NCBI GenBank assembly: GCA_002898995.1
Contig: BEIM01000161.1
Coordinates: 1 to 7,649, forward strand
Reading direction: 5' to 3'
Length of the DNA stretch: 7,649 bases
From: a bacterium HR36
Lineage (GTDB): Bacteria > Planctomycetota > Planctomycetia > Gemmatales > HRBIN36
The position numbers were made by a program, and so were the translations under genes. Under the pieces are notes generated by a model. It did not search any database. It saw only the letters and a program-made list of their open reading frames with translations, and had not been told where the DNA came from. Below, in pieces: positions 7,090-7,649 of the stretch (positions are counted from its first letter, which is position 1; each line of letters opens with the position of its first letter).

Positions 7090-7123
7090 CGTCATGAACG
7101 CAGGCTAAGGCCTAGCCCCAGGC
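7078..7123 (-). promoter_or_regulatory. Protector (1:2) stem over the leader Leu codons and stop codon
   Basis: GCCTGGG (7123-7117) can pair with CCCAGGC (7084-7078), and CCTGCG (7104-7099) with CGCAGG (7091-7086). The inner loop TTCATGA contains the leader stop codon. Together they give 13 pairs with one bulged base on the 3' side and a 12-base interior loop on the 5' side. This stem uses up segment 2, so when the leader is not translated the terminator should form. Segment 1 lies in the run of Leu codons, so a stalled ribosome would cover it. Confidence 0.75.
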
Positions 7124-7142
7124 TAAGTGCCAGTTGCCGCAT
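7092..7142 (-). CDS. leuL: Leucine-rich leader peptide of the leuA attenuator
   Basis: This small ORF on the leuA strand encodes MRQLALSLGLGLSLRS (16 residues) and ends at TGA 7094-7092. Leucine occupies residues 4, 6, 8, 10, 12 and 14, alternating with Ala, Ser and Gly (codons CTG, CTT, CTG, CTA, CTT, CTG). The start ATG at 7142 is preceded by TGAGG at 7156-7152 with nine bases between, the best ribosome site available. Two in-frame ATG codons at 7160 and 7157 would add six or five residues but lack a Shine-Dalgarno. The peptide itself probably has no function; its translation senses leucyl-tRNA. The stop codon lies two bases before the 5' arm of the antiterminator, so a ribosome there would mask it. 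The symbol is used by analogy with enterobacterial leuL; there is no sequence homology to claim. Confidence 0.85.
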   Translation of the reverse strand: MRQLALSLGLGLSLRS

Positions 7143-7251
7143 GTCCACCCGCCTCATCATTGGTTTGCTGGCCACGCACTCTACCAGCTCGGTTGTTCCG
7201 ACCTCTGATTGAACGGTGGCCTAGCACAGCTCAAGGCTCATATTCTTGCAA

Positions 7252-7280
7252 ATGTTATTTCGCTGGCGCCCAAATGTCAA
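7252..7280 (-). promoter_or_regulatory. Probable sigma70-type promoter of the leuA leader and leuA
   Basis: On the minus strand a perfect TTGACA (7280-7275) is followed by a 17-base spacer and TAACAT (7257-7252, 4/6). Transcription would start near 7245, about 100 nt before the leader peptide and 230 nt before the terminator T tract, a geometry suited to attenuation. Confidence 0.7.
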
Positions 7281-7649
7281 GCTCTTGCGAGCCTCAATAA
7301 TCTCCACTTTTTATGACCACGGGCAGCATGAACTTCGACCAGCGCAGGGCTGGCCGCCCTCGGCAGCATAGGCCATTGCCTACGCGTTTCCCCAGCCACC
7401 TTTGCGCGTGTGTTTGCCGCACCATGTACACGCCACCAGGCGCTAACGCCCGCCGCGCCTGTTCGTTCGTGCGGTTGTGCGAAGACCAGGTACGCACTGA
7501 ACAAAATCTTATCTGGCTGCTGGCACGAGGTCCACCCACGGCGGGCTGACGCGCGCCGCTGCGGTGCCTTCGCTGGACGAACGTGCTTGCTACCGTTTGC
7601 ACGTTTCGTGCCCGCGCTGCGCTTTGCTGGCCGTACCAAGTCGAACTCT
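7281..7649. other. Region upstream of the leuA promoter with no recognisable gene
   Basis: About 370 bp. A minus-strand frame stays open from the right edge to 7277, but its translation is Arg/Ala-rich, resembles no family I know, and ends inside the leuA -35 box. The other frames are equally unconvincing. It contains a 7-bp inverted repeat at 7437-7461. It may be intergenic sequence, an interspersed non-coding repeat or decayed coding sequence. Confidence 0.5.
7437..7461. repeat. Small inverted repeat in the upstream non-coding region
   Basis: CAGGCGC (7437-7443) and GCGCCTG (7455-7461) are perfect inverse complements separated by 11 bases. No T tract follows on either strand, so it is not an intrinsic terminator. 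Function unknown. Confidence 0.4.

Larger units (their letters stand above)
6913..7245 (-). promoter_or_regulatory. leuA leader region with complete ribosome-mediated transcription attenuator
   Basis: From the predicted transcription start (about 7245) to the leuA ATG is about 330 nt. In order of transcription it holds: a 5' domain that can close by GGCCAC (7221-7216) with GTGGCC (7175-7170), the leucine-rich leader peptide gene, three competing stems (7123-7078, 7089-7032, 7045-7017), a T tract, and about 100 nt of spacer with the leuA ribosome site. Expected behaviour, by analogy with the enterobacterial leu, his and trp leaders: if charged leucyl-tRNA is scarce the ribosome stalls on the Leu codons, segment 2 pairs with segment 3 and leuA is transcribed. 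If leucine is plentiful the ribosome reaches the stop codon, covers segment 2, and the 3:4 terminator forms. The sequence elements are seen directly; the mechanism is inferred. Confidence 0.85.

Noticed and set aside
7160..7221. GAGCTGGTAGAGTGCG looks like a tRNA D arm, with GTTCAATCA upstream like a T arm.
   Set aside because: The order is wrong, there is no acceptor or anticodon stem, and the region lies inside the leuA leader transcript.
7437..7461. Inverted repeat considered as an integron attC site because of nearby GTTAGCG.
   Set aside because: The core GTTRRRY pattern fails and there is no paired R-box set or integrase.
7277..7639. 120-residue minus-strand frame at the right edge.
   Set aside because: Low-complexity Arg/Ala-rich translation without known motifs, and it runs into the leuA -35 box; competing frames are equally open.

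Overview
The window reads as ordinary chromosome from a bacterium with moderately high G+C. A planctomycete is my best guess. This rests on family resemblance only: a Tat-exported PQQ-type beta-propeller, a membrane-anchored cupredoxin of the 'methylamine utilization protein' type, and a PriA whose N-terminus matches what I recall of planctomycete PriA. No 16S rRNA or other marker gene is present to confirm it.

Layout from left to right. The 5' part of a PQQ-like beta-propeller gene (minus strand) runs off the left edge; it has its own sigma70-like promoter in a 361-bp gap. Next come priA (replication restart helicase) and a cysteine desulfurase gene (nifS/iscS type). Both are on the minus strand, probably transcribed as nifS-priA. 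Divergent from nifS is a plus-strand gene for a membrane-anchored cupredoxin. It converges on leuA (2-isopropylmalate synthase, minus strand) with only 9 bp between the stop codons. The right-hand ~730 bp hold the leuA control region and then about 370 bp in which I see no gene.

The most notable item is the leuA leader. It contains a TTGACA-17-TAACAT promoter and an unlisted small ORF encoding a leucine-rich peptide (MRQLALSLGLGLSLRS) in which every second residue is Leu over six Leu codons. This is followed by three mutually exclusive RNA pairings: a 1:2 protector stem over the Leu codons and stop codon, an 11-bp perfect 2:3 antiterminator, and a 3:4 intrinsic terminator with a T tract. Together this is a complete ribosome-mediated transcription attenuator for leucine synthesis, about 100 nt upstream of leuA. 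The mechanism is classical in enterobacteria; its presence here, with an alternating rather than consecutive Leu run, is the observation most worth following up.

Apart from this regulatory link the genes are functionally unrelated: leucine biosynthesis, sulfur mobilisation for Fe-S clusters and thiolation, replication restart, and two exported proteins. I see no mobile element, CRISPR array, rRNA or tRNA.
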